From: an uncultured Bacilli bacterium
GTDB lineage: Bacteria; Bacillota_I; Bacilli_A; RF39; UBA660
NCBI GenBank assembly: GCA_934091055.1
Contig: CAKOKN010000001.1
Location: forward strand, 124,001-188,000
DNA: 64,000 bases
Direction of reading: 5' to 3'
Shown: piece after piece, positions 1 to 8,770 of the stretch
Layout of the letters: every line of letters begins with the position of its first letter
Numbering within the stretch: the stretch's first letter is position 1
Translations under genes and position numbers: made by a program
Notes under the pieces: generated by a model
Databases searched by the model: none
The model's input: only the letters and a program-made list of their open reading frames with translations
Told to the model about the DNA's origin: nothing

Positions 1-2
1 GA

Positions 3-8
3 TATAAT
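3..8 (+). promoter_or_regulatory. Putative -10 element of the hsp20 gene
   Basis: A perfect TATAAT lies 42 bases before the hsp20 start codon. The -35 region falls outside the window, so the promoter is only half visible. Confidence 0.45.
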
Positions 9-49
9 GGCAAGTAAGTAATTATAATTAAGAAAGGAAAGTGATTTAT

Positions 50-427
50 ATGCTTACTAACAGATTTTTTCTAGATGACAATTTCTTTAAAGGAGAAGAA
101 GGTGTAAGAAGTGATATTTATGAAAAGGATGGTAATATTGTTGTAGAAATGGAAGCTCCTGGTTATACTAAAGAAGATATTTCTATTTCTATTGATAAGG
201 GTGAGTTATCTGTTACTTTTGAAAAGAAAGAAGAAGATGAGGAAAATAAAAAGTATCTTCATCGTGAAAGAAAGAGCTATAGTAAACTTACTAGAACCTT
301 TTATCTAGGAGATGTAGATGAAGATAATTTGACTGCTAGTTTTAAGAATGGTGTTCTTACTGTTAAGACTTCTAAGAATAAAGAAATAGAAACTAAAAAA
401 ACTATAGATATAGTAGACTCTGAATAA
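50..427 (+). CDS. Hsp20 family small heat-shock protein
   Basis: ATP-independent cytoplasmic chaperone that holds unfolding proteins in a soluble state. The 125-residue product is almost entirely an alpha-crystallin domain (about residues 18-112). The family signature ASFKNGVLTV lies near residue 95, and the tail carries an I-x-I motif (IDI) of the kind used for oligomer docking. The frame is open from a GTG at 41, but that codon overlaps the Shine-Dalgarno AAAGGAAAG (33-41); the ATG at 50, eight bases further on, is the better start. It appears monocistronic. No CIRCE-type operator is seen in the 49 bases available upstream. The family call is secure. Confidence 0.93.
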   Translation: MLTNRFFLDDNFFKGEEGVRSDIYEKDGNIVVEMEAPGYTKEDISISIDKGELSVTFEKKEEDEENKKYLHRERKSYSKLTRTFYLGDVDEDNLTASFKNGVLTVKTSKNKEIETKKTIDIVDSE

Positions 428-495
428 GAGCCTACTTTTTATTTGACTTTTAGAGCTATATATGTTAATATAAAGGTGTTTTAAGGGGGAATATA

Positions 496-1371
496 ATGAT
501 TACTAATAAAGAACTTGGTTATGTAACTTCGTGGGCTAATAAAGTACCATATCCAGGAATTTCTTATGCTAAGATGGCTGCGGATAATTTATCTAATGCT
601 TTTGAGAACTTTAATAAGTACTATAGTGGTAAAGAATATGATGTTGTTTTATCTAATGGAGAAGAATTTCTTTTTGAAATTTTAAATATGAATTTATGTC
701 ATATGTTAGGTATTGATTATAAGAATTTAAGTGGTCCTTATTTTGATACTTTTAGGAAACAAGTTATACCAGATTTTAATGATACTGGTTCTTATGATTT
801 ACTTAAAGCTATTATTAATAATATTGATGATGTACTTAACTATGACTTTAATATAGGAGGTAAATTACTTAATTATTATCGTATAGTAATTAAATGTGCT
901 ATATTTGATAAATTATCTGATTTTGGTAAGTTTAATTTTGGTGTTATTAATTTTGATAAGAATACTTATATAAATACTTCTAAAAGAAATATAAATAGTA
1001 ATAGTGAGAAATATTTATATGTACAAAGTAATGAAGGAGTAGCTCCGTACTTTATGATGGGTATTATACCACAAAATGGATTTAATGCAGAAGAAAGTAC
1101 TCCGAAGAAGTATGCAGTAGAAACTTTGATGGCTCCAGTTAATGCTGATGACTTTTTTAGAGATCAAGAAGTCGTTATTCCAACACAAATACTTGTTACT
1201 ACTGATAAAGCTATGTCTAGAAAAGAGGCTTCTTCAGAAGATAAGATAGCGCTTCTTAATCAATATCGTTCTATTATTAGTTCTTATGGACTTAATAATA
1301 GACTTAATATATATGGTGATTACGAAGCAATGTTAGTAAATGATATGAAGATTAAGACTAAGAAATTATAA
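496..1371 (+). CDS. Conserved hypothetical protein, possibly PBECR4-like
   Basis: I do not recognise this 291-residue protein with certainty. It has no signal peptide or membrane segment. Residues 45-80 read as a strand-rich stretch followed by EILNMNLCHMLGIDYKNL, and a later block has FGVINFD and MMGIIPQ strands. That order loosely resembles the PBECR4 family (phage Barnase/EndoU/colicin/RelE-like), but the match is from memory and weak. The start is an ATG five bases after the Shine-Dalgarno AAGGGGGA (483-490). The next gene begins 15 bases after its stop with its own AGGAGG, so the two are probably co-transcribed. Confidence 0.7.
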   Translation: MITNKELGYVTSWANKVPYPGISYAKMAADNLSNAFENFNKYYSGKEYDVVLSNGEEFLFEILNMNLCHMLGIDYKNLSGPYFDTFRKQVIPDFNDTGSYDLLKAIINNIDDVLNYDFNIGGKLLNYYRIVIKCAIFDKLSDFGKFNFGVINFDKNTYINTSKRNINSNSEKYLYVQSNEGVAPYFMMGIIPQNGFNAEESTPKKYAVETLMAPVNADDFFRDQEVVIPTQILVTTDKAMSRKEASSEDKIALLNQYRSIISSYGLNNRLNIYGDYEAMLVNDMKIKTKKL

Positions 1372-1386
1372 TATTAGGAGGAATAT

Positions 1387-2079
1387 ATGGCTTATTCTAT
1401 TATGATTAAAAAGGGTGAAGAGTTAGTTAAATTAGATATTAGTAATTTACCTACTTTTGAGAGATTATCTAAATATAAAGATAGTAAGACTTATTCTTTA
1501 GAAGAGATAGATTTATGTACTTCAAAGTATGAGAATATAATGTATTTAAAGAAAGATTTAGTAGATTATTTTATTTTACCATTTGAAGACATATCTAAAG
1601 ATATATCTATAGGTATGAAGAGTGGAGATAATTATAAGAAAGTTAAGAAAGGATTAGTATATAAAAAAGATACTAAATACTTAGATTATCTTTCTCTTAA
1701 ATATATACTTTTATCTAAACAAAATGATAAAGTGTTTTTAGAGAAATTAGCCGCTTATTATCGTGGGAGTTATATTAATAATATTAATGTTTTAAAGCTT
1801 GCTAATATGGTATCTAATAATTATTATTATGGTGTTATTGGAGTACTTCAGGACTTTTATGACAGAGAAGTTAGCCGTTTTGATAAAAGGGAAGAAAAAT
1901 ATAAACTTAATTATAAAGCTTTTAGAGATCTTGGAATGTTTATTTCTAAGTATGATGAGGCTTTAGTTAAGAAATCAACAGATCAAGATTATAAGCATTT
2001 ATTTAAAAGTACTAAGAGTAAAAAGAAAGTTAAAGAGAAGATAGATAAAGAAGTAGAAGGTCAAATGTCATTTTTCTAA
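1387..2079 (+). CDS. Hypothetical protein with C-terminal beta-clamp-like motif
   Basis: Unrecognised 230-residue soluble protein, rich in Lys, Tyr and Asp, with no membrane segment or signal peptide. The last 30 residues are a lysine-rich linker (KSKKKVKEKIDKEV) followed by QMSFF at the extreme C-terminus. That pentapeptide has the shape of a DNA sliding-clamp (DnaN) binding motif (Q-L/M-S/D-L/F-F), as found at the ends of MutS and polymerases, so a link to replication or repair is possible. This is inference, supported only by the motif, its exposed position and the ligA gene directly downstream. AGGAGG at 1376-1381 fixes the start. The stop lies inside a terminator hairpin. Confidence 0.75.
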   Translation: MAYSIMIKKGEELVKLDISNLPTFERLSKYKDSKTYSLEEIDLCTSKYENIMYLKKDLVDYFILPFEDISKDISIGMKSGDNYKKVKKGLVYKKDTKYLDYLSLKYILLSKQNDKVFLEKLAAYYRGSYINNINVLKLANMVSNNYYYGVIGVLQDFYDREVSRFDKREEKYKLNYKAFRDLGMFISKYDEALVKKSTDQDYKHLFKSTKSKKKVKEKIDKEVEGQMSFF

Positions 2080-2102
2080 AATATATTGACCTTCTTTTTT
2101 TT
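2056..2102 (+). terminator. Rho-independent terminator
   Basis: GAAGGTCAA (2056-2064) pairs with TTGACCTTC (2086-2094), followed by eight T. The 5' arm is inside the end of the preceding coding region, and the 3' arm contains the -35 box of the ligA promoter. Confidence 0.75.
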
Positions 2103-2115
2103 AATATGATATAAT
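2086..2115 (+). promoter_or_regulatory. ligA promoter
   Basis: TTGACC (2086-2091), an 18-base spacer and TATAAT (2110-2115). The expected start site near 2122 leaves a leader of only about nine bases before the ligA ATG. The -35 box is part of the upstream terminator stem. Confidence 0.65.
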
Positions 2116-2130
2116 GATTATGGTGATAAA

Positions 2131-4134
2131 ATGCGTGATATAGAAAAGAGAATAGATGAGATAATTAGTATATTAAATAAGGCTAGTTATGAGTATTATG
2201 TTTTAGATACTCCTAGTATAACAGATCAGGAGTATGATGACTATTATAGTGAATTACTTAGATTAGAAGATAAATATCCTAATCTTAAGAGAGAAGACTC
2301 TCCTACTACAAGAGTAGGGGGGGAGGCTATAAGTAAATTTAATAAAGTTACTCATAAAAGTCCAATGCTTTCTTTTGATGATATATTTAATGAAGATGAG
2401 ATAATTGCTTTCGATGAGAGAATTAAGAAGACAATAGATAATCCTATTTATACTGTAGAACCTAAAATGGATGGTTTATCTGGTTCTTTAATATATGAAA
2501 AGGGAGTATTAGTTAGAGTGGCTACTAGGGGTAATGGATTAGTTGGTGAGGACATTACACTTAATGCTAAGACTATTAAATCTATTCCTCTTAGACTTAC
2601 TCGTAATATTGATATAGAAGTAAGAGGAGAAATCTATATGAGTAAGGCTTCTTTTGCTAAAGCAAATAAAGAGAGAGAATTAAATAACGAACCATTATTT
2701 GCTAATCCTAGAAATGCTGCTGCTGGTAGTGTAAGACAATTAGATAGTAAAGTGACTGCAAGAAGAGGACTTGATTTTATGGCTTATTTCATTCCTAATC
2801 CTAAAGATTATGGAATTAAAACACAAGAAGAATCTCTTAAGTTTTTAAGATGTCTTGGCTTTGTTACTAATTATAAACTTAATACAGTAGCTAATAATGT
2901 TAATGAAATAATTAGTGATATAGAGAAATTAGGTAAGATTAGAAATGAATTAGATTATGAGATAGATGGCGTTGTATTAAAGGTTAATGATCTTAATGAT
3001 GAAGATAAGTTGGGAGTTACTGCGAGAGTTCCTAGGTGGGGTATTGCTTATAAATTTCCTGCTCCAGAAGTTCTTACTACTTTAAAAGATATTAAGTTTA
3101 CGGTAGGTAGAACTGGCAAGATTACTCCTAATGCTATATTCTCTCCAGTACACGTAGCAGGTTCTTTAATATCAAAAGCTACTTTACATAATGAAGATTA
3201 TTGCGCTGCAAAAGATGTTAGAATAGGGGATACAATTTCTATTAGAAAAGCAGGAGATGTTATACCAGAAGTTGTTAGAGTTATTAAAGAAAGAAGAAAT
3301 GGTACAGAAAAGAAGTTTGAAATGATAAGTACTTGTCCTATATGTTCTTCTCTTCTTGAAAGAAAGTTAGGAGAAGCCGACTACTATTGTCCTAATATAT
3401 ATTGTCCTGCGAGAAAGATTGAGAATATTATTCATTTTGCGGAAAGAGAAGCTATGAATATAGATGGTATGGGAGAAGCTGTTATTGAGGACTTATATAA
3501 TGAAGGATTTATTAAAGATATTGCAGATATTTATGATATTGATAGTTATAAAGAGGAACTTATTAATTTAGAAGGTTATGGTACTAAGAAGATAGATAAT
3601 TTAAGAGAAGCTATAGTTCGTAGTAAAAGTAATTCTCTAGAGAGACTTTTATTTGGGCTTGGTATTAGAAATGTTGGAGGTAAGACTGCTAAAATGCTTG
3701 CTAGAAAGTATAAGTCTTTAGATAAGTTAATGACTGCTAGTTATGAAGAACTTACTAATACACCAGATATTGGTAGTGTTATTGCTAGTAGTATTATTTC
3801 TTATTTTGCTAATGAAGATAATAAAAGAATTATTGATAAACTAAAGAGTATTGGAGTTAATACTTTGTATATAGAAGATACTAACTATAAAGAAAGTGAT
3901 TTATTTAGTGGTAAGACTTTTGTTCTTACTGGTTCTCTTACTAATATTACGAGAGATGAAGCTACTTCTATTATAGAGAGTTTAGGTGGTAAGGTATCTT
4001 CTTCAGTTAGTTCAAAGACTAATGCTGTTATAGTAGGAGATAATCCTGGTAGTAAGTATGATAAAGCAATTAGTCTTAATATTCCTATTTGGCAGGAAGA
4101 AGAGTTTTTAGATAAAATAAAGGAAGAAAAATAA
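2131..4134 (+). CDS. ligA: NAD-dependent DNA ligase LigA
   Basis: Seals nicks in duplex DNA during replication and repair, using NAD+ to adenylate its catalytic lysine. All family parts are present in a normal 667-residue protein: the Ia NAD-binding segment at the N-terminus (YEYYVLD, SITDQEYD), the adenylation motif KMDG with Lys112, the OB fold (VGRTGKITPNAIFSPV), a four-cysteine zinc finger (CPIC, CPNIYC, about residues 402-425), helix-hairpin-helix repeats, and a C-terminal BRCT domain from about residue 593. It has its own promoter after a terminator and a GGTGAT ribosome binding site. pcrA, its usual Bacilli partner, is not next to it. Confidence 0.97.
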   Translation: MRDIEKRIDEIISILNKASYEYYVLDTPSITDQEYDDYYSELLRLEDKYPNLKREDSPTTRVGGEAISKFNKVTHKSPMLSFDDIFNEDEIIAFDERIKKTIDNPIYTVEPKMDGLSGSLIYEKGVLVRVATRGNGLVGEDITLNAKTIKSIPLRLTRNIDIEVRGEIYMSKASFAKANKERELNNEPLFANPRNAAAGSVRQLDSKVTARRGLDFMAYFIPNPKDYGIKTQEESLKFLRCLGFVTNYKLNTVANNVNEIISDIEKLGKIRNELDYEIDGVVLKVNDLNDEDKLGVTARVPRWGIAYKFPAPEVLTTLKDIKFTVGRTGKITPNAIFSPVHVAGSLISKATLHNEDYCAAKDVRIGDTISIRKAGDVIPEVVRVIKERRNGTEKKFEMISTCPICSSLLERKLGEADYYCPNIYCPARKIENIIHFAEREAMNIDGMGEAVIEDLYNEGFIKDIADIYDIDSYKEELINLEGYGTKKIDNLREAIVRSKSNSLERLLFGLGIRNVGGKTAKMLARKYKSLDKLMTASYEELTNTPDIGSVIASSIISYFANEDNKRIIDKLKSIGVNTLYIEDTNYKESDLFSGKTFVLTGSLTNITRDEATSIIESLGGKVSSSVSSKTNAVIVGDNPGSKYDKAISLNIPIWQEEEFLDKIKEEK

Positions 4135-4150
4135 TATTTCTTCTTTTTTT
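4123..4150 (+). terminator. Weak terminator after ligA
   Basis: GAAGAAA (4123-4129) can pair with TTTCTTC (4137-4143), followed by a T-run. The short AT-rich stem overlaps the ligA stop codon. Confidence 0.4.
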
Positions 4151-4194
4151 CACTTTTAAGATAGTTTCTGCATATAATTAGATAGGTGATGTAT

Positions 4195-4581
4195 GTGGAT
4201 GGTATAAATGGTTTTAAGATTTTTGTTAGAAAAAATCCTAATTTAATTACTTATGTTAGAGATGGTAGTATGTCGTGGCAGAAGTTTTATGAATTATATG
4301 ATTTATATGGGGAAGATAATAGTATATGGGATAGTTATATTAATAAGAAGATAGATAATACTAGTACTAGTAGGACTTCTGATAATAGTAGTAAGAGTAA
4401 TTTTTCATTAGGTAATATACTTGATATGGCTAAGAATATTGATGCTAATAGACTTAGTGATGGAATTTCTTCTCTTCAGAAGGCTATTGGATTATTTGGT
4501 GATATAATTAGTAAAGATAGCACTAGTAGTACTAATAGTAGTTATACTCCTAGACCTATCTATAGGAAGTTTGATGATTAA
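4195..4581 (+). CDS. ylbD: YlbD-like putative spore coat protein
   Basis: Resembles the YlbD_coat family of Bacilli, annotated as putative coat proteins. The N-terminus (about residues 1-45) has the family pattern FKIFVRKNPNLITYVRDG, then SWQKFYELY, then LYGEDNSIWDSY. A Ser/Thr/Asn-rich linker, a helical stretch (LSDGISSLQKAIGLF) and a Ser/Thr-rich tail follow. GTG at 4186 and ATG at 4189 are in frame but sit on the Shine-Dalgarno AGGTG; the GTG at 4195, six bases after it, fits the spacing used elsewhere in the window and is chosen. The stop overlaps the start of the ylbE-like gene (TAATG). In Bacillus the two are also neighbours. Confidence 0.75.
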   Translation: MDGINGFKIFVRKNPNLITYVRDGSMSWQKFYELYDLYGEDNSIWDSYINKKIDNTSTSRTSDNSSKSNFSLGNILDMAKNIDANRLSDGISSLQKAIGLFGDIISKDSTSSTNSSYTPRPIYRKFDD

Positions 4582-4802
4582 TGACAGTAGAGGTTCAGCT
4601 TAAAATAAATAATGATCCAAGACTTAAAGCTTTTATAAGAGAATATCCTATATGGTATAAAAGACTTAATAGAGATCCTTCTTTATTTCAAGATTTTGTT
4701 AATGATATGAAGAATAAATATAAACTTACTACTAGTGATAGAATTAGTAGAGTTTTAGATAATATTGGAATGTTAGAAGCTTTTATTAATGTATTAAAAT
4801 AA
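4581..4802 (+). CDS. ylbE: YlbE-like protein
   Basis: 73-residue protein of the YlbE-like family, which has no established function and normally follows ylbD in Bacilli. The signature is RLKAFIREYPIWYKRLNRDP (residues 14-33), followed by a phenylalanine-containing helix and a short C-terminal helix (VLDNIGMLEAFINVL). It shares one base with the stop of the upstream gene, so the pair is translationally coupled. A strong hairpin follows and ends the unit. Confidence 0.8.
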   Translation: MTVEVQLKINNDPRLKAFIREYPIWYKRLNRDPSLFQDFVNDMKNKYKLTTSDRISRVLDNIGMLEAFINVLK

Positions 4803-4804
4803 AA

Positions 4805-4836
4805 AATATTAAGGGTTGTCCTTAATATTAATTTTT
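4805..4836. terminator. Bidirectional terminator between ylbE and rodA/ftsW
   Basis: AATATTAAGG (4805-4814) and CCTTAATATT (4820-4829) form a perfect 10-bp stem with a five-base loop. There is a T-run after it and an A-run before it, so it can serve both converging genes. Confidence 0.8.
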
Positions 4837-5955
4837 AAATCTTAAGTTTTCATTTGATATATTAAATAGCATTCCTACTAAAATCATATATGATAATAGA
4901 GAAGATCCTCCATATGATATGAATGGTAAGGTTATTCCCATTATTGGTAATAGTCCTATAGTCATACTGATATTTTGTACCTGCTGGAATAATAATACTG
5001 ATATTATACCACCAACTAATAGTTTATCATTATCATTAGAAGATTTATTAGCTAAGCCTATAATGTTTATATCAAAGAATACCATTAATGATATTAGAAG
5101 TAATTCTCCTAGTAGTCCAAAGTTAGAGGCAAAGACAGCAAATATAAAGTCTGTTTGCATCTCTGGGAAATAGATTGGTATATTATTTAGTCCATTTCCT
5201 TTTATTCCTGCTGATCCAATAGCAGTTAATCCTTTTGTTAACTGAAGGCCACTAGAATTAGACCAATTTAGTATTCTATCCATTCTATAAAAGAAACTAG
5301 TACCAAATAAATTTATAAATAAATCTTGTTTAAAAAAGTATATGGCAAGGAAGGTACCTCCTGCTAGTAAGAGAGTTATTATGGTTATGATAAACCATCT
5401 TGATCTTATACCTCCTACAAAGAGCATTACTATTGTTATTATAAAATATATTAGGACTGCTCCAGTATCTGGTTCAATAAATGTTAGAACTGATGGTATT
5501 CCTACTACTATTAATATTTTTATTAGAAATTTAAATTCTTCAGTGACATCGCTATAGTTTTTTTCTTCATTAAAGTCATTTATCATTCTGGAGAGGGTTA
5601 TTATTAAGAATATTTTCATAAACTCTGAGGGCTGAAAACTACCTATATAAGGTATTACAAACCAACACTTAGCATTATTAATATCTTCTCCTAGGAATAA
5701 TACTAATATTAAGAGGACAACTCCTACTATATAGAAGATATAGGCATTATTATATAAAAACTTATTACCTACAGTCATCATAATATAAGCTATAGTAAAA
5801 CCTATTACATACCATAGTATTTGTTTTAAATATAAACTATGAAATCTTTCTGGTAAGATACTTCTAGTGGTATATATAGTTATAACACTTATTATAGCGA
5901 ATAATATTATTGGTATTAAGATACTTTTTTCTACTTTAAATTTTGATTCTTTCAT
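4828..5955 (-). CDS. RodA/FtsW/SpoVE (SEDS) family peptidoglycan polymerase
   Basis: Integral membrane glycosyltransferase that polymerises lipid II into glycan strands together with a class B penicillin-binding protein. The 375-residue protein has about ten hydrophobic segments and the SEDS signatures WFVIPYIGSFQPSEFMKI (about residues 97-114), EPDTGAVLIY and a late FISYGGSSLL. The usual Gly-Ala-Arg-Arg-Trp segment is here NNAKCWF, a slight departure. FtsW, RodA and SpoVE cannot be separated from the sequence alone; no partner PBP lies beside it. It converges on ylbD-ylbE with a shared terminator and is transcribed alone. Confidence 0.9.
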   Translation of the reverse strand: MKESKFKVEKSILIPIILFAIISVITIYTTRSILPERFHSLYLKQILWYVIGFTIAYIMMTVGNKFLYNNAYIFYIVGVVLLILVLFLGEDINNAKCWFVIPYIGSFQPSEFMKIFLIITLSRMINDFNEEKNYSDVTEEFKFLIKILIVVGIPSVLTFIEPDTGAVLIYFIITIVMLFVGGIRSRWFIITIITLLLAGGTFLAIYFFKQDLFINLFGTSFFYRMDRILNWSNSSGLQLTKGLTAIGSAGIKGNGLNNIPIYFPEMQTDFIFAVFASNFGLLGELLLISLMVFFDINIIGLANKSSNDNDKLLVGGIISVLLFQQVQNISMTIGLLPIMGITLPFISYGGSSLLSYMILVGMLFNISNENLRFKN

Positions 5956-6050
5956 TTTGCATCAACTCTTTCAGTATTTATTCTATCACAAAAAAGAAAA
6001 ATAATAAATATATATATTTATAATTTCATATATTATATTAGGAAGGTGAT

Positions 6051-6380
6051 ATGGTGAAAGATTTACCTAAAATGTATCATAGTAGAATAGATAAAGATTT
6101 ATCTAATAATGAGAGAGTATTTTCTACTATATATAATAATGATATAGATATAAGAAGTAACAATAATTATATTGATAATAAAAATAATTATACTGTAGAA
6201 CAAAAAATATATAATATATTTAATTCTCCTAATTATATTTATAAGATAGATGTTATTATTGTTACTGATAAGGGAAAAAGTAAAAAGAGAATAGTAGGCA
6301 AGAATAAGACTAATTTAATTACTATGGATCAGGAGTATATTCCTATTAATACTATTAGAGATATTTATATTGATAAATAA
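6051..6380 (+). CDS. Hypothetical protein
   Basis: Unrecognised 109-residue protein. The N-terminal half is polar and Asn/Asp/Tyr-rich (MVKDLPKMYHSRIDKDLSNN). The C-terminal half is a run of short beta-strand-like segments (YKIDVIIVTDKGKSKKRIVG, NLITMDQEYIPINTIRDIYI) that could form a small barrel of SH3 or Sm type; that fold guess is mine. GGAAGGTGAT (6041-6050) touches the ATG at 6051, and the next codon is GTG, so the start could be one codon later. It stands between the SEDS gene and lgt with no clear functional link. Confidence 0.65.
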   Translation: MVKDLPKMYHSRIDKDLSNNERVFSTIYNNDIDIRSNNNYIDNKNNYTVEQKIYNIFNSPNYIYKIDVIIVTDKGKSKKRIVGKNKTNLITMDQEYIPINTIRDIYIDK

Positions 6381-6468
6381 TTGTCATTTTATAAAGAATA
6401 TTTAAGTGTTAATATTCTTTTATTTTAAACTATTTTATGATATTATTATATATGTAAGGGTGATAATT

Positions 6469-7251
6469 ATGGATAGAGTATTTTTTAGTTTTGGACCTAT
6501 TACTATATATTGGTATTCTGTACTTATAATAACTGCAATTATAATCGGTATATATTTTTCTTCTAGAGTAGCAGATAAGAATGGTATTACTAAAGAATAT
6601 CTTACTGATTTAATATTTTATTTAATACCAATAGGAATAATAGGAGCTAGAATATATTATGTTATATTTAATTTTTCTATATTTAAAAATAATTTACTAG
6701 ATATATTTAAGTTATGGGAAGGTGGTCTTGCTATATATGGAGCAGTTATTGCTTCGATTATATTTATAGTAGTTTATTCTAAAAAGAAGAAGAAAGATCT
6801 ATTACTTACTATAGATACTTTAGTACCATATTTAATATTAGGACAAGCAATAGGTAGATGGGGTAATTTTATTAATAAAGAAGCTTATGGTACTATTACA
6901 ACATTTAGTAAACTAAAGAGTTTAAAAGTTCCTAATTTTATAATAGAGGGTATGTATATAGATGGACATTATTATATACCAACATTCTATTTTGAATCTA
7001 TATGGTGTTTAATTGGTTTTATAATACTTCTTATAATTAGAAGAAAAGATAAATTTAAACATAAGGGACTTTTATTATTTATATATTTTATTTGGTATGG
7101 TATAGGTAGATTTTTTATTGAAGGACTTAGAACAGATAGTTTATACTTAGGTTCTTTTAGAGTAAGTCAGATAGTATCTATTATACTTATATTGATAGGA
7201 GTAATAGGAATTATTTATATGAGGAGGAAAAAATGGAAAGATATAAAGTAG
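6469..7251 (+). CDS. lgt: Prolipoprotein diacylglyceryl transferase Lgt
   Basis: Transfers diacylglycerol from phosphatidylglycerol to the lipobox cysteine of prelipoproteins, the first step of lipoprotein maturation in the membrane. The 260-residue protein has seven hydrophobic segments and the Lgt signature GRWGNFINKEAYG (about residue 130), plus the late motif YGIGRFFIEGLRTDSL. The frame is open from 6406, but those 21 codons overlap the non-coding leader; the ATG at 6469 follows AAGGGTGAT and opens with the expected family start (MDRVFFSFGPITIYWYS). Its end overlaps trxB by 19 bases. A lipoprotein substrate is the binding protein encoded at 60150-60875. Confidence 0.96.
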   Translation: MDRVFFSFGPITIYWYSVLIITAIIIGIYFSSRVADKNGITKEYLTDLIFYLIPIGIIGARIYYVIFNFSIFKNNLLDIFKLWEGGLAIYGAVIASIIFIVVYSKKKKKDLLLTIDTLVPYLILGQAIGRWGNFINKEAYGTITTFSKLKSLKVPNFIIEGMYIDGHYYIPTFYFESIWCLIGFIILLIIRRKDKFKHKGLLLFIYFIWYGIGRFFIEGLRTDSLYLGSFRVSQIVSIILILIGVIGIIYMRRKKWKDIK

Positions 7252-8111
7252 TAATAGTAGGATCAGGTATAGCAGGTATGACTGCGGCGATTAACTTAAA
7301 AAGAGGAGGAATAGATACTCTTATAATAGAGAATAATACTCCTGGTGGAGTACTTAATTATATACCTAATATAGAGAATTATCCTGGCTATAGTAATATA
7401 TCAGGTCCTGATTTAGCTATGAATATATACAATCAAGTAAATAATCTTGGTATTAAAATTAAATTTATGAATATTAATAATATAGATTTAGATAAAAAAA
7501 TAATAGATGATGAAATAGAATTTGATTACTTAATTATAGCTACTGGTAGAAAGAGTAGAATGTTAGGTATAGAGAAAGAGAAAGAACTACTAGGAAGAGG
7601 AGTTAGTACTTGTGCTTTATGTGATGGGACCTTTTATAGAGATAAAGATGTTATTGTAGTAGGAGGAGGTAATTCTTCTTTGTCAGAGAGTTTATATTTA
7701 GCTAATATAGTATGTAGTGTTACTATTATAATAAGAAGGGATAAATTTACTGGTGATAAATATTTAGTAGATAGAATAAATAATACTAAGAATATTAAAG
7801 TTATTAAGAATAGTAATATTATTAAATATAATACTAAGAATAATAGTTTAGTATCTGTTACTTTAGATAATAAGAAGAAAGTAAAAACTAGTGGAGTATT
7901 CTTAGCACTAGGAGGTACTCCTAATAGTGAATTATTTAATGTAGATAAAGATAATGGTTATATAGTAGTAAATAATAGGTATGAGACTAATATACCATAT
8001 GTAACTGCGATAGGGGATGTTATTAGGAAGGATTATTATCAACTTACTACAGCAGTATATGATGCTGTAGTAGTAGCTAATAATATAATTAATAAAGAAT
8101 TAGATAAGTAA
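7233..8111 (+). CDS. trxB: Thioredoxin reductase TrxB
   Basis: FAD/NADPH flavoenzyme that keeps thioredoxin reduced. It shows the FAD-binding GSGIAGMTAAI (residues 10-20), the redox pair CALC (127-130; the usual form is CATC or CAVC), the NADPH-binding GGGNSSLSES and the C-terminal FAD contact TAIGDV. At 292 residues it is a little shorter than the usual 305-320. It starts within the last 19 bases of lgt behind GAGGAGG, so lgt-trxB is a coupled pair, as in several Firmicutes. The Ala-Leu filling in the redox motif is unusual but conservative. Confidence 0.95.
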   Translation: MERYKVVIVGSGIAGMTAAINLKRGGIDTLIIENNTPGGVLNYIPNIENYPGYSNISGPDLAMNIYNQVNNLGIKIKFMNINNIDLDKKIIDDEIEFDYLIIATGRKSRMLGIEKEKELLGRGVSTCALCDGTFYRDKDVIVVGGGNSSLSESLYLANIVCSVTIIIRRDKFTGDKYLVDRINNTKNIKVIKNSNIIKYNTKNNSLVSVTLDNKKKVKTSGVFLALGGTPNSELFNVDKDNGYIVVNNRYETNIPYVTAIGDVIRKDYYQLTTAVYDAVVVANNIINKELDK

Positions 8112-8172
8112 GAAGTATTTACTTTTATATAAAATAATGATAAAATTAAAGTATGATAAGAAAGGAGATATT

Positions 8173-8736
8173 ATGGAGTTAGGAACTATTATTATAATTT
8201 TAATAGTAGCAGTTATTATACTTATAGTCTTCTATATAATTGGTATATATAACAAACTAGTTAATGCTAGAAATAAAGTTAATGATCAATTTGCACAAAT
8301 AGATGTACAATTAAAAAGAAGAAGTGATATGATACCTAATCTAGTAGAGACGGTAAAAGGTTATACTAAGCACGAAGAGGAAACATTAAAAGAAGTAGTA
8401 GAAGCTAGAAATAAGATGAATACTGCTAATGGAATTAATGAAGAGTTAGAAGCCTCTAATCAGATTACAGGAGCATTAAATAAACTATTTGCTCTATCAG
8501 AAGCATATCCTGATTTAAAAGCTAATGAAAACTTTATGTCATTACAACAAGATTTAAAAGAAACTGAAGATAAACTTAGTTATGCTAGATCTTTCTATAA
8601 TGATACTGTTTTAAACTATAATAATTTAAGAGAACAATTCCCTTCAAATATTATAGCTAAGTTATTTAACTTTGGAAAAATAGAATTCTTTAAAACAGAA
8701 GATAAAGAAAAAGAAGTACCAAATGTTAAATTTTAG
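8173..8736 (+). CDS. lemA: LemA family protein
   Basis: Membrane-anchored coiled-coil protein of unknown molecular role. One N-terminal transmembrane helix (about residues 5-25, IIIILIVAVIILIVFYIIG) is followed by the family core NKLVNARNKVNDQFAQIDVQ, LKRRSDMIPNLVETVKGY and a long helical domain. The frame opens at 8137, but the ATG at 8173 follows AAAGGAGAT and gives the normal 187-residue size. A short terminator separates it from the DUF2207 gene, a pairing seen repeatedly in bacteria, so the two probably act in the same envelope process. Confidence 0.93.
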   Translation: MELGTIIIILIVAVIILIVFYIIGIYNKLVNARNKVNDQFAQIDVQLKRRSDMIPNLVETVKGYTKHEEETLKEVVEARNKMNTANGINEELEASNQITGALNKLFALSEAYPDLKANENFMSLQQDLKETEDKLSYARSFYNDTVLNYNNLREQFPSNIIAKLFNFGKIEFFKTEDKEKEVPNVKF

Positions 8737-8756
8737 GACTAAAATAGTCCTTTTTT
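8736..8756 (+). terminator. Short terminator after lemA
   Basis: GGACTA (8736-8741) and TAGTCC (8745-8750) form a six-pair stem with a three-base loop and six T. It is probably leaky, since the partner gene starts 15 bases later. Confidence 0.5.
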
Positions 8757-8770
8757 GATAGGAGTTTTTT

